DNA of 64,000 nt, from NCBI GenBank assembly GCA_963779735.1, contig CAVZZJ010000001.1, positions 356,765 through 420,764 of the forward strand. The letters are read 5' to 3'. The notes under the pieces were generated by a model that worked only from the letters and a program-made list of their open reading frames with translations, searched no databases and was not told where the DNA came from. How positions within the stretch are numbered: the first letter of the stretch is position 1; each line of letters starts with the position of its first letter. Below are positions 37,934 through 47,320 of the stretch, in pieces. A program made the translations under genes and the position numbers. This DNA is from Bog-473 sp963779735 (GTDB lineage Bacteria; Actinomycetota; Acidimicrobiia; Acidimicrobiales; RAAP-2).

Positions 37934-38611
37934 GTGAAAAAAACGATGAGACACCGAACCGTCAGGTTCGGTGTCGTGGCGGGATCGATGGCAGCGGCGG
38001 CTGGCACTGCCTTGGTGTTGCCCCTGTCGGGCGTGGCAGGTGCCGCAGCCCCCCAGATTGGCATCCTGCTCCAGCCCGGTAGTGGTGGTGGCACGGCACT
38101 GCCCACGAGCCCCATCCCGACGATCACCGACCAGACGACGGTCGAGGTGCAGGTTCCGGCTAACTCCACCCTTGTGGCGGGTAACTCGGTCAAGATCCTC
38201 GAATGTGCCGACGCCGACGGGATGACCGACGACCTACCGACCAACGCATCGAACTGCGATGGACTGACCATCAACACCGGAAAGACAATCAACGTCGGAA
38301 CCGGGGGCACCGTTGACAAGACCAACTATGAGATCTACGCCCTTCCGAGCGCCGCTCTTGACGAGAGTTCGAACGCAACGCCGGTGTGCACCGCCACCAG
38401 CGCATGTGTTCTCTACATCGGCCAGAACCAAAACGACTTCACCCAGCCGTATGTCTGGTCGCAGCCCTTCTATGTAGCCGCCAGTGTTGGTACGCCGACT
38501 CCTGAGAGCCCGGTCACCATCGCGCTGCCGCTTGCCGGCGTTCTCGTTGTGGCCGGCGGGACTGCGCTCACGATTCGCCGCCGTCGGCGTTCTGCCGACC
38601 ATGTCGCATGA
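37934..38611 (+). CDS. Exported NCS-like domain protein, paralog 2, with PESP-type C-terminal tag
   Basis: A 225-residue protein: signal peptide ending near GVAGAAA, the shared domain (PQIGILLQPGSGGGT, VEVQVPANST, ILECADADGM, CDGLTINTGKT, VDKTNYEIY, VCTATSACVLYIG) and a tail TPESP, hydrophobic helix, RRRRR. That tail matches those of the phosphoesterase and beta-propellers near the exosortase, so it is a predicted exosortase substrate, whereas its closest relatives carry LAXTG. GTG start with AGGAG upstream. Function of the domain is unknown; binding of a small ligand or wall component is a guess. Confidence 0.8.
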   Translation: MKKTMRHRTVRFGVVAGSMAAAAGTALVLPLSGVAGAAAPQIGILLQPGSGGGTALPTSPIPTITDQTTVEVQVPANSTLVAGNSVKILECADADGMTDDLPTNASNCDGLTINTGKTINVGTGGTVDKTNYEIYALPSAALDESSNATPVCTATSACVLYIGQNQNDFTQPYVWSQPFYVAASVGTPTPESPVTIALPLAGVLVVAGGTALTIRRRRRSADHVA

Positions 38612-38670
38612 CGTTTCCAACAGACCGCACTGCACACAACGCAAAGACGACACAGGAGAAATTACCAATC

Positions 38671-40347
38671 ATGAAAAAACTGAAGGGCTTTCGCCGACTG
38701 GCGACGGCCGGCATTTTGGCAGCGAGCGCCTTCACCACCACCGCAGTGACAACTGCAGTGGTCGGTGTGGGCTCCGCTTCGGCAGCATCGAGTTGCGCAT
38801 CTGGTTCGGCGACCTCGCCGCAATGGATCAATTGCAACGTTGAAAGTGACCGTAGTGCCGGTTCGGACACGACGTACTACGTCATGACGAAGATCGGCAA
38901 CCTCTACAACCAGGCGGCGCTGTTCGGCTGCACGCTTGAGTCGAACGAGGCAACCTGTGATGACGCACCGGTCGCGCCGTTCAACGCGACGAACGATCCG
39001 GACAATCCGGCCACCACGGACTATGGCGACAACTACGACCGCAACGAAGAGGTTACGGGTGTCGACCAAGTGGGGTCGGGAGCGGGCCAAGCCCAGCTGT
39101 GCGACAACAACCAGGGCAGCAACAATGCAGCGACCCCGCTCCCCGTGGACTACGCCCGCTCGTCGTCGGGCATCAGCTCCAGCCAGGACTCGACCTGCAT
39201 CGCGGCAGAGAAGGAAGACTTCTTTGCGGCTGACGCGGTCGACCTACTGGACTTCTACGTCAATCCGTCGGTGTACGGCACGGCCACATCTACCGTGACC
39301 AACTACAACTACGCGGCGGTGAACAGCGGGAGCATCGGTGACGTCGCCAACGGTTGGATACCCCCGGCTGACATTCCGTCGGCCGAACTGGCGGATGGCA
39401 CCGAGTCGATCACCTGCGACGCCTCGAAGACCGGAGCAAATGGCCAGTTCGGAAACGGTACCAACAACTGTGCCGGGTATCCGTTCTCCGACGTCGACAA
39501 CACCCCTGAGACGTTGGCCAGCGGCGGAGATGGCGGCGGGTCGGGTGCCTCCAGCGTGGCCTACGAGATCTGGTGCTCGGGGACCATTACCGACTGGGGA
39601 CAGTTGACTAACGTCGGGCCGTTCACGGCCGGCGTTCCGAGTGTCGCTGTTGGTTCGGGGACCCCGATCGGCCTCCACATCAACCTGATCGGTGTCAACC
39701 CATCGTCGGGTACCAACGGGGTGTGGACGAAGTTTGCCCAGAGCGGTCAATCGGCCTGCAACTCAAATGCGAACGAGACGGTGATCGGTAGCGACACCCA
39801 CCTGGCGCTGGAGAACAACACGGCCCAGATCGACGACTTCGCCACGACCGACTTCCCGAGCGACCTTCCCGACCAGGCCGTTGAGCTGGCAACCGCGCTT
39901 TACTACGTGGCCAACGGGATCTACAACGCGAGCCCCTACCAGAGCTCGGTTGCGCTGACGACCTCTGGGGTCAAGAACAACCCGACCCTCAAGGCGTTCC
40001 CCGGTCAGCTGGTTGGGTTGAACACGCAGTTCCCGAGTGAGACCAATATCTTCAACCAGACGTTCCCGACGGCACGGGAGCTCGGGAACATCTACCTGTC
40101 GACGGCTCTCACCGGGGTGGCCAACAGCGGCATCCGGGCATCAACGGCCGCGTTCTTGGACTGGATCTGTGACGACAACAACCAGATCCAGAAGGGCAAG
40201 GACCTCACCAACGGTCTGAACTACGACACCGAGGTCACCAACCTGATCAACACGAGCTACGGGTTCATCCGGCTGGACGACAGCTCGCCGTCGCCCAACA
40301 ACAACGCCTGCCCGATGATCACATCGGTGGTGTTCCCCAACAGCTAA
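38671..40347 (+). CDS. Exported PstS-like substrate-binding protein 1
   Basis: A 558-residue secreted protein (signal peptide MKKLKGFRRLATAGIL...SASAAS). It has periplasmic-binding-protein features of the phosphate family: GVDQVGSGAGQ early, PVDYARSSSGI, and PSSGTNGVWTKFAQSGQ, which recalls the PstS SGT anion-binding segment. Several Cys pairs (SSCASGS, FGC-TC, WIC-CP) suggest extracellular disulfides. No membrane anchor or sorting tag is visible, so it may be released or wall-associated. The ATG follows an AGGAGAA site; a strong hairpin follows the gene. Assignment to phosphate is based on these motifs and on adjacent pstC/pstA. Confidence 0.7.
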   Translation: MKKLKGFRRLATAGILAASAFTTTAVTTAVVGVGSASAASSCASGSATSPQWINCNVESDRSAGSDTTYYVMTKIGNLYNQAALFGCTLESNEATCDDAPVAPFNATNDPDNPATTDYGDNYDRNEEVTGVDQVGSGAGQAQLCDNNQGSNNAATPLPVDYARSSSGISSSQDSTCIAAEKEDFFAADAVDLLDFYVNPSVYGTATSTVTNYNYAAVNSGSIGDVANGWIPPADIPSAELADGTESITCDASKTGANGQFGNGTNNCAGYPFSDVDNTPETLASGGDGGGSGASSVAYEIWCSGTITDWGQLTNVGPFTAGVPSVAVGSGTPIGLHINLIGVNPSSGTNGVWTKFAQSGQSACNSNANETVIGSDTHLALENNTAQIDDFATTDFPSDLPDQAVELATALYYVANGIYNASPYQSSVALTTSGVKNNPTLKAFPGQLVGLNTQFPSETNIFNQTFPTARELGNIYLSTALTGVANSGIRASTAAFLDWICDDNNQIQKGKDLTNGLNYDTEVTNLINTSYGFIRLDDSSPSPNNNACPMITSVVFPNS

Positions 40348-40375
40348 GCAACATTCAGCAACATCGTTTTACCCC

Positions 40376-40416
40376 AGCCTGGGGGCCCAGCGACTTGTTC
40401 GCTGGGCCCCCAGGCT
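40376..40416. terminator. Strong 18-bp perfect hairpin
   Basis: The arm 40376-40393 (begins AGCCTGGGGG) is perfectly complementary to 40399-40416, with a 5-base loop CTTGT. It lies 28 bp after the stop of PstS-like protein 1 and before the next operon. No T-run follows, as is common for GC-rich actinobacterial terminators. Confidence 0.85.
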
Positions 40417-40595
40417 TCTGGGTGTAGAGAGGGTCCGGGTGTCTGATTCGCGTCCGGTGTCCTTGCGAATAGTCCGAACTTGGAGTCCGCCAAGCGGGCG
40501 AAGAAGAAAGGTCATCGGTCCGCTGTGGGGGGGTGCCAGGCGGGTGCGGAGAACGTACACGCTGGGTTGCAACCCTCGAAAGGATCCAAAGAAAC

Positions 40596-41741
40596 ATGGT
40601 GCGTGCACTAGGCAAGAGGAAGGGCCTGTTCCCATGGGTGCAGGCTGCGGGGGTCGCCCTGCTCCTCATAGGCCTGTCGCTCGCCCTACTCCCCGGTCGC
40701 GCAAGCGCCACGGCTCCGCAGATCGGGGTTCTTCTCCAGCCAGGCTCGGGGGGTGGCACAGCCCTGCCGACGAGCCCGATCCCCACGATCACCGACCAGA
40801 GCACGGTCGAGGTGCAGGTCCCGGCCAACACAACGCTGACGGCCGGCGAGTCAGTCAAGATTCTTGAGTGTGCCGACGCCGACGGTATGGCGGATGATCT
40901 GCCTACCGACGCCACGAGCTGCGATGGACTGACGATAAACATCGGCAAGACCATCGACATAGCGGCCGATGGATCCGTCGACAAAACCAACTATACGATC
41001 TACCTGCTACCGAGTGCGGCCCTCGATGAGACGTCGTCCGGAGTGCCGGTATGCGACACGACCAGTGCGTGCGTTCTTTACATCGGCCAGGATCAAAACG
41101 ACTTCACCCAGCCCTTCGTCTGGTCGCAGCCGTTCTATGTGCAATGTCCGGCCACGGGCGACGCGACCTGTGGCACACCCGCCACGACTACCACGACGTC
41201 GGGCTCAGCCACGACCACGACGTCGGGCTCAGCGACGACCACGACGTCGGGCTCAGCGACGACCACGACGTCGGGCTCAGCGACGACCACGACGTCGGGC
41301 TCGTCCTCCACGACCTCCTCGAGCTCGCCGACGACAACCACGACCTCGCCCTGTACGTCCTCCACGACGTCCTCGAGTTCGCCGACGACCACGACGACCT
41401 CGTCCAGTTCCACCACAACGACCTTGTCCAGCTCCACCACGACCTCGTCGAGCTCGCCGACGACAACCACGACGACCCTGCCGCCCTGTACCACCACCAC
41501 GACGACCCCACCCACCACCACCACGACCTCGCCGACCACCACGACGCCGGCCGTCTCGACCGGTTCGAACAACACTGGGTCAGCGGGCGGTTCTACCGGC
41601 GACGACTCCGGAGTCGGATCGACAGGCGAGCTTGCCACAACCGGAACCCCGAGTGACGTAGCCTGGCTTTTGGCCGGAGGGGCTGTCCTATTGGTCGCTG
41701 GATCGATCGGTCGGCGTCGCCTTTCCGCTGTGCCGGTGTGA
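40596..41741 (+). CDS. Exported NCS-like domain protein, paralog 3, with LATTG sorting signal
   Basis: A 381-residue protein: signal peptide (about 1-42), NCS-like domain with PQIGVLLQPGSGGGT, ILECADADGM, VPVCDTTSACVLYIGQ and QPFVWSQPFYV, then about 130 residues of Thr/Ser/Pro stalk from tandem DNA repeats, then LATTG, a hydrophobic helix and RRR. LAXTG is the known class E sortase signal, so the protein should be covalently wall-linked by the sortase at 52.3 kb. First gene of an operon; its stop overlaps the pstC start by 4 bp. Confidence 0.85.
   Translation: MVRALGKRKGLFPWVQAAGVALLLIGLSLALLPGRASATAPQIGVLLQPGSGGGTALPTSPIPTITDQSTVEVQVPANTTLTAGESVKILECADADGMADDLPTDATSCDGLTINIGKTIDIAADGSVDKTNYTIYLLPSAALDETSSGVPVCDTTSACVLYIGQDQNDFTQPFVWSQPFYVQCPATGDATCGTPATTTTTSGSATTTTSGSATTTTSGSATTTTSGSATTTTSGSSSTTSSSSPTTTTTSPCTSSTTSSSSPTTTTTSSSSTTTTLSSSTTTSSSSPTTTTTTLPPCTTTTTTPPTTTTTSPTTTTPAVSTGSNNTGSAGGSTGDDSGVGSTGELATTGTPSDVAWLLAGGAVLLVAGSIGRRRLSAVPV
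41192..41312. repeat. 24-bp tandem repeat, five units, in a Thr/Ser stalk
   Basis: Units of CACGACGTCGGGCTC plus 9 bases start at 41192, 41216, 41240, 41264 and 41288. They encode TTTSGSAT repeats in the stalk of NCS-like paralog 3. Copy number is likely variable between strains. Confidence 0.85.
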
Positions 41742-42721
41742 GCGTGACCGCGATGGCGACTCCCCCGCGGGGGTCCGCCGACGCCGATGTCCCTCTCCCG
41801 CTTCGGCCCGGCAGCACCGGACCGGACCGAGCATTTCGGGGACTCCTCATCGGGGCCAGCCTCATCGTTTTGGTGGCGATCGTCGCCGTGACCGGATTCC
41901 TCGTCTCCTTCGGCGCACCGGCGATCCGTCACAGCGGCCTCTCCATGCTCAGCACTCGCTGGGCGCCGTTCGCTGATCCCGCTCAGTACGGGATGCTTGC
42001 CCTCCTCGTCGGCACCATCATGATCGCGGCCTTGGCGCTGTTGGTGGCGCTACCGATATCGGTTGCTTGCGCGCTGATGGTGAACGAGTACGCGCCGCTT
42101 CGCGTCCGCCGCCCGCTCACCGGACTTATCGATCTACTCGCCGCCATGCCAAGTCTGATTTACGGCATCTGGGGACTGACCGAGTTGAGCACCCAGGTCT
42201 ATGGGACGACCAACTGGATGGGCCAACACCTCGCCTTCATACCGATCTTCGTGGTGGACGGACCGATCGGCAATTCGATCTTTCTCTGTGGGCTGGTCGT
42301 GGGAGTGATGTGCATCCCCATCACCACCTCAATCAGCCGCGAGGTGATGTCTCAGGTGCCGCGAGATGCCTGTGAGGCCGCGCTGGCCCTTGGGGGGACC
42401 AAGTGGGGAATGCTGACCGATGTCGTTCTTCCGTTTGCCCGCCCAGGCATCATCGGTGGCGCCTTGCTCGGACTCGGCAGAGCGCTGGGCGAAACGGTCG
42501 CAGTGCTGCTCATCCTGTCTCAGACGAATACCATCCAACCTCACATCCTCGTGCGCGGCGGCGCTCAGATACCGGCCGCCATCGCCGAGCTGTTCACCTC
42601 GGTGAACACAGCAACCGAGCGGGCGTTGGCGTGTGCCGGGTTATTGCTCTTCGCTACGGTCTTGACCATCAATGTGCTCGCTCGTGCGATCGTCAAGCGC
42701 TCAGGAGCGCGGGTAGCGTGA
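41738..42721 (+). CDS. pstC: Phosphate ABC transporter permease PstC
   Basis: A 327-residue permease with about six helices. Family features include MPSLIYGIWGL, the cytosolic EAA loop (EAALALGGTKW) that docks the ATPase, and LGRALGETVAVLLI. It forms the membrane channel with PstA. The GTG start overlaps the stop of the LATTG-tagged NCS-like gene (GTGA), and its end overlaps pstA in the same way, so expression is tightly coupled. Confidence 0.92.
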   Translation: MSVTAMATPPRGSADADVPLPLRPGSTGPDRAFRGLLIGASLIVLVAIVAVTGFLVSFGAPAIRHSGLSMLSTRWAPFADPAQYGMLALLVGTIMIAALALLVALPISVACALMVNEYAPLRVRRPLTGLIDLLAAMPSLIYGIWGLTELSTQVYGTTNWMGQHLAFIPIFVVDGPIGNSIFLCGLVVGVMCIPITTSISREVMSQVPRDACEAALALGGTKWGMLTDVVLPFARPGIIGGALLGLGRALGETVAVLLILSQTNTIQPHILVRGGAQIPAAIAELFTSVNTATERALACAGLLLFATVLTINVLARAIVKRSGARVA

Positions 42722-43878
42722 GCGGCAGCCTTCTCGCCGATGACCGGGCTCCCGGCACCGCGTTTGGCGCGAGCCCCGGTCCCGGCTTCTCGAATCCCGC
42801 TCCGGAGCGTCCAAAGGGCCGAACGCTGCCAGCAGGGGAAGTTAGGGAGTTCGTTGGTTCGCTCGTGGCCGCTGTAGCGGCGGTGGGCTTGATATTCTCC
42901 GTCGCCGGCGAGTTTCCGCTCTTCGGTATGTTTGTCTGCACCCTGCTGATCTTTCTCGTGATCTACGGCGTGCTCTCGTGGCGACTGCACGGAGTTCTGG
43001 AGATGAAGAGCCGCCTGGGCACTGTCTATGTGTGGGGTGGTGGCGCCCTGGCCCTGATCCCCCTCGTCGACATGGTCCTGTACATCGTCATCCGGGGGGC
43101 CCCGGTTGCCCTCTCTCACTTTCCGGCGTTTCTGGTCCACGACGCCGTCGGCGGACCCGATGAACCGGTGTGGAAGGTGGGCGTTGGCAACGCCATCGTC
43201 GGCTCCTTCATGCAAGTGGGCCTGGCGACTCTCTACACGGTGCCCGTTTCCATCTTGACCGCGACCTACCTGTCGGAGCACGACTCCTGGTTCTCGCGGC
43301 TGGTTCGAACGGTGGTGGACGCGATGATGGGCATGCCATCGATCATCGCGGGGCTGTTCGTCTACGTGTGGTGGGTCCAGCCCAAGCATCAGAACGGCAC
43401 GTCGGGTTTTGCGGCCAGCATCGCGCTGGCCATCGTCATGCTGCCCATCATGATCCGAACCGCGGAGGAGGTCATCCGGGTCGTCCCGGGATCGCTCCGA
43501 GAGGCGGCACTGGCTCTTGGAGCCCCACGTTGGCGGGTCACTCTGAGCGTGGTGCTCCCCACGGCCAAGACGGGGCTCATCACCGCCTGCATCCTCGGTG
43601 TGGCGATCGGAGTGGGCGAGACCGCTCCGGTACTGTTCACCGCGTTGGGGAGCCCGTTCTACAACTGGAACCCGTTCCACGGGCCCCAGGCGGATCTCCC
43701 GTTGCAGATTTACAGCAACATAACCAGCTCGGCTCCCAACCTGAAGCGGGAGGGCTATGGGGGGGCATTCGTCCTGGTCACGCTGGTCTTAACACTGTTC
43801 ACCGCGGCGCGTATCATCGGGTCGAGCAAGCCCGGCCGATGGCGCAGGAGGCGGCACAAGGAGGTTGTTCCCGAATGA
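42718..43878 (+). CDS. pstA: Phosphate ABC transporter permease PstA
   Basis: A 386-residue permease, longer than the usual 280-300 because of an extra N-terminal region with two additional helices (about residues 40-90). The core has MGMPSIIAGLFVY, the EAA loop REAALALGAPRW and GVGETAPVLFTALGSPF, typical of PstA. GTGA overlap with pstC and ATGA overlap with the next gene. Longer versions of this frame extend into pstC and are not credible. Confidence 0.92.
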   Translation: MSGSLLADDRAPGTAFGASPGPGFSNPAPERPKGRTLPAGEVREFVGSLVAAVAAVGLIFSVAGEFPLFGMFVCTLLIFLVIYGVLSWRLHGVLEMKSRLGTVYVWGGGALALIPLVDMVLYIVIRGAPVALSHFPAFLVHDAVGGPDEPVWKVGVGNAIVGSFMQVGLATLYTVPVSILTATYLSEHDSWFSRLVRTVVDAMMGMPSIIAGLFVYVWWVQPKHQNGTSGFAASIALAIVMLPIMIRTAEEVIRVVPGSLREAALALGAPRWRVTLSVVLPTAKTGLITACILGVAIGVGETAPVLFTALGSPFYNWNPFHGPQADLPLQIYSNITSSAPNLKREGYGGAFVLVTLVLTLFTAARIIGSSKPGRWRRRRHKEVVPE

Positions 43879-45476
43879 AGCTACTTTGCGATCGAGCCAT
43901 CAAACGGATGTCGATGCTGGGCGTCTTGGCCGCTGTCGTAGCCGTGATAGCCGCCGGTGGCTTCGTTGGTGTTGCGCCCCCCGCGTCGGCGGCGGCTACG
44001 CCGATTATCGGAGACGGTTCGTCATTCGCCTATCCGGAAGTTCAGCAATGGGTGTCCGATGTCAACCAGGCGCCCTACAACCTGCCGGTCACCTATACCT
44101 CGCAGAGCTCGAGCGACGGCCGGTTCGACTTTGCGAATCAGACCGTCGACTTCGCCGTCAGCGACATTCCCTACCAGCCGGACGACAGCAAGTCCCCGTC
44201 CTTTGCTTTCGACTACATTCCGGTGACTGCCGGTGGCCTGGCGTTCATGTACCACATCAACGGCCTGAGCACCACGCTCCAGCTTTCGAGCTACTCGGCA
44301 TGCGCGGTAATGACCGGAGCCGTCGCTTACTGGGACGATCCCATCATTCAGGCCGACAACCCCGGGGTGAGCCTCCCCCACACCGCCGTCCACCCCGTGA
44401 CCCGGTCGGATCTGGCCGGCACCAACTTCGTCCTTCAGGAGTACTGCATCGACGAGCAGCCTGCGCTCTGGTCGGCCTTCGTCAACAATCCGAGCATCCG
44501 GAGCCTCCAGGGCCAGGTGAGTGACCTCTCCGCCACCCAGCCGCATTCGGACTGGCCGCTGTTCCCCACGGCCATTCCGGTGAGCGGTTCGGCCGCCGCC
44601 GCCGCCACCGTGGCCGACCCCGACAACAACGGTTACATCACCGCCGTCGAGACCGCGTACGCCATAGAGGACAACACGCCCGTGGCTTCGGTCAAGAACG
44701 CGAGCGGCGTCTATACGCAACCGAGCGCGGTTGACGTCGCATCGGCCCTCGCGTACGCCACCCAGCAACCAGATGGCGTGCATGTCCTCAATTTTGCCGG
44801 CACCGGTCCTCATGTCTACAACCCGTCGACCTACAGCTATCTCATGACCCCGACGAAAGGCTGGAGTGCCGCCAAGGGCGCCACCATGAGCGCCTTCGTG
44901 AACTACGCGCTCACCCTTGGGCAGCAGAAGGCACCCGAGATCGGCTACGCATCCCTCGGACTCTCCTTGGAGCAGTACGGCGTCAATACCGTTACGGCCG
45001 ACGTCCCCGGGGCGGTGGCACCGACCGCCGACGAGAAGGAGGCGTACGCCTGCGGCGACTTCACCCCGGCCGAGGTACAGGCGGGGGCCACGTCACCTAC
45101 GTGCGGCACGACCAACCCGAACAACTCGTCACAGCCGGGTGGCGCTGGCGCGTCGAGTGGTACCGCCGCCGCAGGTACCGCCACGGCGACCGCAACCAAG
45201 TCCGCGACGGCGGCCACTGCGACGAAGACGGCGACCGTCGCCAAGGGGGCGAGCATTAACGACGCGGCCGGCGGTACAACGGGTACTTCGGGCGGGGCCG
45301 GTAGCTCGAGCTCGGGTGTCGACCCGGGCGTGAGCTTGGCGGGCGCCTCGACACCGCTGGCGTCCACCGGTGTCAACCCCCTTCCGCTCGTCGCGGCCGG
45401 GCTGTTCTTGGTCAGCGTGGGCTGGTTGGGCCGACGGCGTTTGCTGCGCACCCGAATGGGGGGCCGCATCCGGTGA
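43875..45476 (+). CDS. pstS: Sortase-tagged PstS-like phosphate-binding protein 2 (LASTG)
   Basis: A 533-residue exported protein. The PstS fold starts after the signal peptide with IIGDGSSFAYPEVQQW, followed by SSSDGRFDFANQTVDFAVSD, VTAGGLAFMY and TRSDLAGTNFVLQEY (ligand loops). The last 90 residues are an Ala/Thr/Gly/Ser stalk, then LASTG, a transmembrane helix and an RRR tail. Usual Gram-positive PstS is a lipoprotein; here the N-terminus has no lipobox and anchoring should be by a class E sortase to the wall. ATGA overlap with pstA. Confidence 0.85.
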   Translation: MKLLCDRAIKRMSMLGVLAAVVAVIAAGGFVGVAPPASAAATPIIGDGSSFAYPEVQQWVSDVNQAPYNLPVTYTSQSSSDGRFDFANQTVDFAVSDIPYQPDDSKSPSFAFDYIPVTAGGLAFMYHINGLSTTLQLSSYSACAVMTGAVAYWDDPIIQADNPGVSLPHTAVHPVTRSDLAGTNFVLQEYCIDEQPALWSAFVNNPSIRSLQGQVSDLSATQPHSDWPLFPTAIPVSGSAAAAATVADPDNNGYITAVETAYAIEDNTPVASVKNASGVYTQPSAVDVASALAYATQQPDGVHVLNFAGTGPHVYNPSTYSYLMTPTKGWSAAKGATMSAFVNYALTLGQQKAPEIGYASLGLSLEQYGVNTVTADVPGAVAPTADEKEAYACGDFTPAEVQAGATSPTCGTTNPNNSSQPGGAGASSGTAAAGTATATATKSATAATATKTATVAKGASINDAAGGTTGTSGGAGSSSSGVDPGVSLAGASTPLASTGVNPLPLVAAGLFLVSVGWLGRRRLLRTRMGGRIR

Positions 45477-47221
45477 CCTGGCCCGCTCACTGGCGATTGG
45501 CGCATCTCCTTCTCGTGCTACTCGTTACAATCACAGTTGCGATCAGCACAGTGGGCATGAGCCCGAAGCGGTCGAGCGCGGATGTGACCAGCGACACACT
45601 GCAAGCCGAAGGGGGCTCTCTTGCCCAGCCGATCGTCGACAAGCTGGAGACCGACGGCGCCTCTACGGCTGCACCGCTGGCGCTGTCGTACTTCGATGCG
45701 GACGTGGACCAGGCGCGCACCGATTTTGCTGCGGGCAACCAGGGGACCAGCGAAGGAATCGCTGACTTCGCCGTTTCAGAGCTCCCCCTGACAGCCGCAG
45801 AGTCGGCGACTGCCGCGGCGAATGGCAGGACGTTCGCGTACGTGCCCTTTGCTGCCAGCCCCATCGCCATCGGGGCAATCGTGGAGTGCGAGCGCGACCT
45901 GACGCTCCTGCCCACCACCTTGTGCCCGGACCTTCAGGTGACGGTTGCCCAACTCGCCGGGCTGTTTACGCAGTCCATCGGCTATTGGAACTCATCGCAA
46001 CTGTCAATGATCAGCTGCCCCACGCCGACCACCTGTGGCCCCATCGCCCCCTTCGCCCAGGGTGCCGAGGTGATCCCCGAGTATCTGGCTTCGCCTGCGG
46101 CCTCCACCGAGGCGCTGATCGCGCTGTTCGATGCGAATCCCGCGGCCGCGGCAGTCTGGGCTTCGTTCATTTCGAGCCTGAAGGGGACGAACGACGCTCC
46201 GACGGAGACGTGGCCGACGAACTCGGGCGTGCACGGCGGTGACCAGGAGATCGCCCAATCGTTGATCCCGATTGATGTGACCACCCTGGTGGCACAGCCC
46301 GACCCTCAAGAGTGGGGGCTGGGTGAGGTCGCGCCGCTGGCCGCAGACTGGATCGGACCGCCGGAGAACATACCCACCATCGCCGTTCAGAACAGCGCCG
46401 GCGCCTATGTGTCGCCGACGGTTGCCGCGGCAACAGCGGCCCTCAAGGACGCCACCCTCGATCCCTCGACCAACCTCGTCACATTCCAGAACTCGTCGAC
46501 CGACACAGCGGCCTACCCGCTGATGGTCATGAGCTACTTGGTCGTCCCCACGTCCGGGCTTCCGGGGTCCAAGGCCGCCGCGTTAGCCTCCTTCATCCGG
46601 TTTGTGCTGAGCTCGAAGGGCCAGGCCGATGTGTCGTCGCTCGGGGCCGCTCCCGTCACCACGGCGATGACGAATGCAGGATTGGCGGTGGCGAACGAGG
46701 TCGCCGACTCGGCGGCATCGTTCTCCATCACAGTCAATGGTTCGGCATCGTCGGCGACGATCTCGCCTGGAGAAACGGCGACCCTGGCCGTTGTCGGGCT
46801 CTCGAGCGGTGACACGGGAACCGTCTCGTTTACCTCGGGAACGACGCCGTTGTGCACGATAACCCTCCCGGCGACGAACTGCGCAACGCCGGCAACGCTG
46901 TCTCAGGGAACGTACGGCAAGATCACCGCGTCCTATGTGTACGGAAATGGGATCCCGGGGATCACCGCGACGAACACCGTATCCCTGACGGTGACCACGG
47001 CGTCTACGTCCGCCACGACCACCACCACCACGACACCGAAAGGCGTCACGACATCGGAGTCGGGCGGTTCGAACGGAGGCGCATCCGATTCGGGCGGGTC
47101 GAGTGGTTCGCTCGCGTTTACCGGGGCAAGCGACGTGGTTCCTTTTGCCGCGCTTGGGGGAGCGTTGATCTTGGGCGCTTCGTATGGCCGCCGCCGTCTC
47201 CGACGCCGGACCGCCAAGTGA
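45473..47221 (+). CDS. Sortase-tagged PstS-like protein 3 with Ig-like domain (LAFTG)
   Basis: A 582-residue exported protein. The first 400 residues are a divergent PstS-like binding domain (TDGASTAAPLALSYF, GTSEGIADFAVSELPL, MVMSYLVVPTSG) that lacks the standard N-terminal GxGxSF loop, so ligand preference may differ. An immunoglobulin-like domain follows (ISPGETATLAVVGLSSGDTG to VSLTVTT), then a Ser/Gly stalk, LAFTG, a hydrophobic helix and RRRLRRR. GTGA overlap with the previous gene. Likely wall-anchored. Confidence 0.8.
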   Translation: MTWPAHWRLAHLLLVLLVTITVAISTVGMSPKRSSADVTSDTLQAEGGSLAQPIVDKLETDGASTAAPLALSYFDADVDQARTDFAAGNQGTSEGIADFAVSELPLTAAESATAAANGRTFAYVPFAASPIAIGAIVECERDLTLLPTTLCPDLQVTVAQLAGLFTQSIGYWNSSQLSMISCPTPTTCGPIAPFAQGAEVIPEYLASPAASTEALIALFDANPAAAAVWASFISSLKGTNDAPTETWPTNSGVHGGDQEIAQSLIPIDVTTLVAQPDPQEWGLGEVAPLAADWIGPPENIPTIAVQNSAGAYVSPTVAAATAALKDATLDPSTNLVTFQNSSTDTAAYPLMVMSYLVVPTSGLPGSKAAALASFIRFVLSSKGQADVSSLGAAPVTTAMTNAGLAVANEVADSAASFSITVNGSASSATISPGETATLAVVGLSSGDTGTVSFTSGTTPLCTITLPATNCATPATLSQGTYGKITASYVYGNGIPGITATNTVSLTVTTASTSATTTTTTTPKGVTTSESGGSNGGASDSGGSSGSLAFTGASDVVPFAALGGALILGASYGRRRLRRRTAK

Positions 47222-47320
47222 CCAGTCACGCTCGGGTGCGGGCTCTAGAGGTGGTTCGTTCGTAGGCCCCGACAACGGGTGAGCCTTCGAAGGACCAGAT
47301 GCAAAGGACCAGATCAGAAC

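Noticed and set aside
41192..41312. CRISPR-like array
   Set aside because: Units are contiguous 24-mers without unique spacers and lie in frame inside a gene.
41051..41656. Asp/His-rich frame over the 24-bp repeats
   Set aside because: Another frame of the Thr/Ser stalk of NCS-like paralog 3; composition is an artefact of the repeat.
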